Positions 5,207-5,941 of a stretch of 5,941 bases of DNA are shown piece by piece. The position numbers and the translations under genes are program-made. The stretch comes from JANRLJ01 sp034437895. Lineage in GTDB: Bacteria > Chloroflexota > Anaerolineae > Aggregatilineales > Phototrophicaceae. A model generated the notes under the pieces. That model was not told the origin of the DNA, did no database searches, and saw nothing but the letters and a program-made list of their open reading frames with translations. Every line of letters starts with the position of its first letter. Within the stretch, counting starts at the first letter, position 1. The stretch covers positions 1 to 5,941 of the forward strand of contig DAOTTO010000062.1 in NCBI GenBank assembly GCA_034437895.1, given 5' to 3'.

Positions 5207-5700
5207 TCTTCATCCTCGCTGTCGTCCGAATCCAGCAGGACATTAAACAAACGCGGCGCGATCAACCACACCAACGCGCCTTTGACCGGACTCCGCGTGA
5301 AAAGTTCAACTCGCGCCAAGCTACCTTTTTTCATCAGCACTTCGCCGCCTGTGATTTGGCCCAACGTGTCACTCATTGATGGCTCGTGACCGACGAAAAT
5401 CACTTCGGCCTCATTTGGCAGCCCCGTAATAAGCGACTCGACGGCCTGCGGACTAAAGCTAAAATTGACCTCATCGCGCAGTTCAACCGTCATCCCTAGC
5501 GCTTGCGCCACAATTTCGGCGGTCTGCTTTGCCCGAATACGTGGGCTGCTGTAGATATGCGCCGGATGAATCCCGCTCATCTTCAAGACTCGCCCCGCCG
5601 TTTCGATGCGCTGAATGCCGCGCTGCGTGAGGCGGCGGTCATGATCGCTGACCCCCACACCATCTTCCGCAATACCATGTCGCATAAAATAAAGTTTCAT
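5203..5700 (-). CDS. sixA: SixA-like phosphohistidine phosphatase (histidine phosphatase superfamily)
   Basis: Members of this branch remove phosphate using a phosphohistidine intermediate; E. coli SixA (161 residues) acts on phosphohistidine in phosphorelay or PTS proteins. This 165-residue protein has the catalytic RHG at residues 7-9 (His8 nucleophile), the SSPRIRAKQTAEI phosphate-pocket motif (51-63) and FVGHEPSM with the second catalytic His105. The short length without insertions fits SixA rather than phosphoglycerate mutases. The end is acidic (DSDDSEDEE, 157-165), and its codons overlap the ribosome site and start of the NUDIX gene. The ATG at 5700 is chosen because GGAGG at 5710-5706 lies 5 bases upstream; the GTG at 5703 would be only 2 bases away. 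It is the first gene of a two-gene operon. The physiological target is unknown: no histidine kinase or Hpt protein is nearby, and a role on a nucleotide product of the NUDIX enzyme is possible. Confidence 0.88.
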   Translation of the reverse strand: MKLYFMRHGIAEDGVGVSDHDRRLTQRGIQRIETAGRVLKMSGIHPAHIYSSPRIRAKQTAEIVAQALGMTVELRDEVNFSFSPQAVESLITGLPNEAEVIFVGHEPSMSDTLGQITGGEVLMKKGSLARVELFTRSPVKGALVWLIAPRLFNVLLDSDDSEDEE

Positions 5701-5705
5701 CACGC

Positions 5706-5710
5706 CCTCC
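5706..5710 (-). promoter_or_regulatory. Ribosome binding site deciding the sixA start
   Basis: The minus-strand sequence AAAGGAGGG places GGAGG 5 bases before the ATG at 5700 and only 2 bases before the in-frame GTG at 5703. Confidence 0.8.
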
Positions 5711-5742
5711 TTTACGCATATTCTAACTAACTTTTGACAGGA

Positions 5743-5758
5743 TAAGCGAACTCGCTTA
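5743..5758. promoter_or_regulatory. Operator-like palindrome upstream of sixA
   Basis: TAAGCGA-AC-TCGCTTA is a 16-bp dyad with perfect 7-bp arms, 42 bp before the sixA ATG. It would overlap the -35 region of a proximal promoter using TAGAAT (minus strand, 5725-5720), or lie just downstream of the distal promoter at 5817-5790. Either position suits repression. The regulator is unknown. Confidence 0.45.
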
Positions 5759-5789
5759 AGTGGCTTTTAACCCTCTTTTGTTTTGTGTT

Positions 5790-5817
5790 AATGTAACCCT
5801 AACGCATATTTTTTCAA
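5790..5817 (-). promoter_or_regulatory. Candidate distal promoter of the sixA-NUDIX operon
   Basis: On the minus strand TTGAAA (5817-5812) and TACATT (5795-5790) are separated by 16 bases, a fair sigma-70-like match in A+T-rich DNA just inside the right repeat. AATATGCGT occurs both within this spacer (5810-5802) and again just before the ribosome site (5722-5714). The promoter is assigned by eye. Confidence 0.4.
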
Positions 5818-5823
5818 TATTGG

Positions 5824-5940
5824 CAGGACTTTCGCTTACCTCACCCCCCGGCCCCCTCTCCAATACTTGGAGAGGGGGAGAAAAACGCATCTTGAAGTCC
5901 CCTCTCCATGCAATGGGGAGGGGATTTAGGGGTGGGGTAA
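5824..5940 (+). repeat. Right, inverted copy of the 117-bp palindromic repeat
   Basis: This is the inverted partner of 1-117; base i of the left copy corresponds to base 5941-i here. Hairpin B (5852-5863 with 5867-5878, loop TAC at 5864-5866) is a perfect 12-bp stem in this copy, longer than on the left. Hairpin A covers 5898-5924 with loop 5910-5912. The terminal arms are 5836-5847 and 5929-5940. Identity with the left copy ends abruptly inside 5823, after CAGGACTTTCGC. The remaining imperfect pairs are T-G on this strand, so an RNA read outward across the window edge would fold without a true mismatch. No gene inside the window is transcribed into it, so it is not an obvious terminator for any listed gene. 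Confidence 0.9.
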
Positions 5941-5941
5941 A

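Noticed and set aside
1..5940. Composite transposon or integrative island
   Set aside because: There is no transposase, integrase or toxin-antitoxin gene, and no visible shift in composition; the content is housekeeping-like. Target duplications cannot be examined because the window ends at the repeats.

Overview
The window is ordinary chromosomal DNA, probably from a member of the Chloroflexota (Anaerolineae-like). That assignment rests on the style of the genes (a Pro/Thr-linker lipoprotein with FxLYD-like domains, a signal-peptide DUF4203/TMEM198-type membrane protein, mid-range GC, strong AGGAGG ribosome sites) and on the C-rich palindromic repeats at both ends. It is inference; no rRNA or other marker gene is present.

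Layout. A 117-bp repeat opens the window (1-117), and a near-identical inverted copy closes it (5824-5940). Between them lie seven genes with largely alternating orientation. They are an unrecognised 145-residue protein (425-862, +); a stand-alone CinA C-terminal domain / PncC-type nicotinamide-nucleotide amidase (916-1407, -); a secreted lipoprotein (1532-2416, +); a seven-helix DUF4203/TMEM198-like membrane protein (2426-3205, -); an M20-family N-carbamoyl-amino-acid hydrolase / allantoate amidohydrolase (3444-4700, +); and a translationally coupled pair, sixA-like phosphohistidine phosphatase (5203-5700, -) followed by a NUDIX hydrolase (4697-5206, -). Three gene-poor stretches (118-424, 3206-3443, 5701-5823) hold promoter-like hexamers and short dyads. 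No tRNA, rRNA, CRISPR array, transposase, integrase or phage gene was seen.

How it fits together. sixA and the NUDIX gene overlap by ATGA and are very likely one operon. The pairing resembles a split version of the NUDIX plus histidine-phosphatase fusion known from mycobacterial MutT1. PncC and NUDIX both belong to nucleotide salvage or clean-up, but they are not in one transcription unit. The lipoprotein and the DUF4203 protein are both envelope proteins facing each other tail to tail. Two convergent gene pairs have almost no space between them (9 bp, and a 4-bp stop-codon overlap).

The most unusual feature is the pair of end repeats. Each has terminal inverted repeats enclosing two hairpins (a three-way junction). 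All imperfect pairs in the left copy become G-U pairs when read on the outward-facing strand. The two copies differ mainly by a flipped 3-nt hairpin loop. No convincing complete new defence or mobile system is visible between them.
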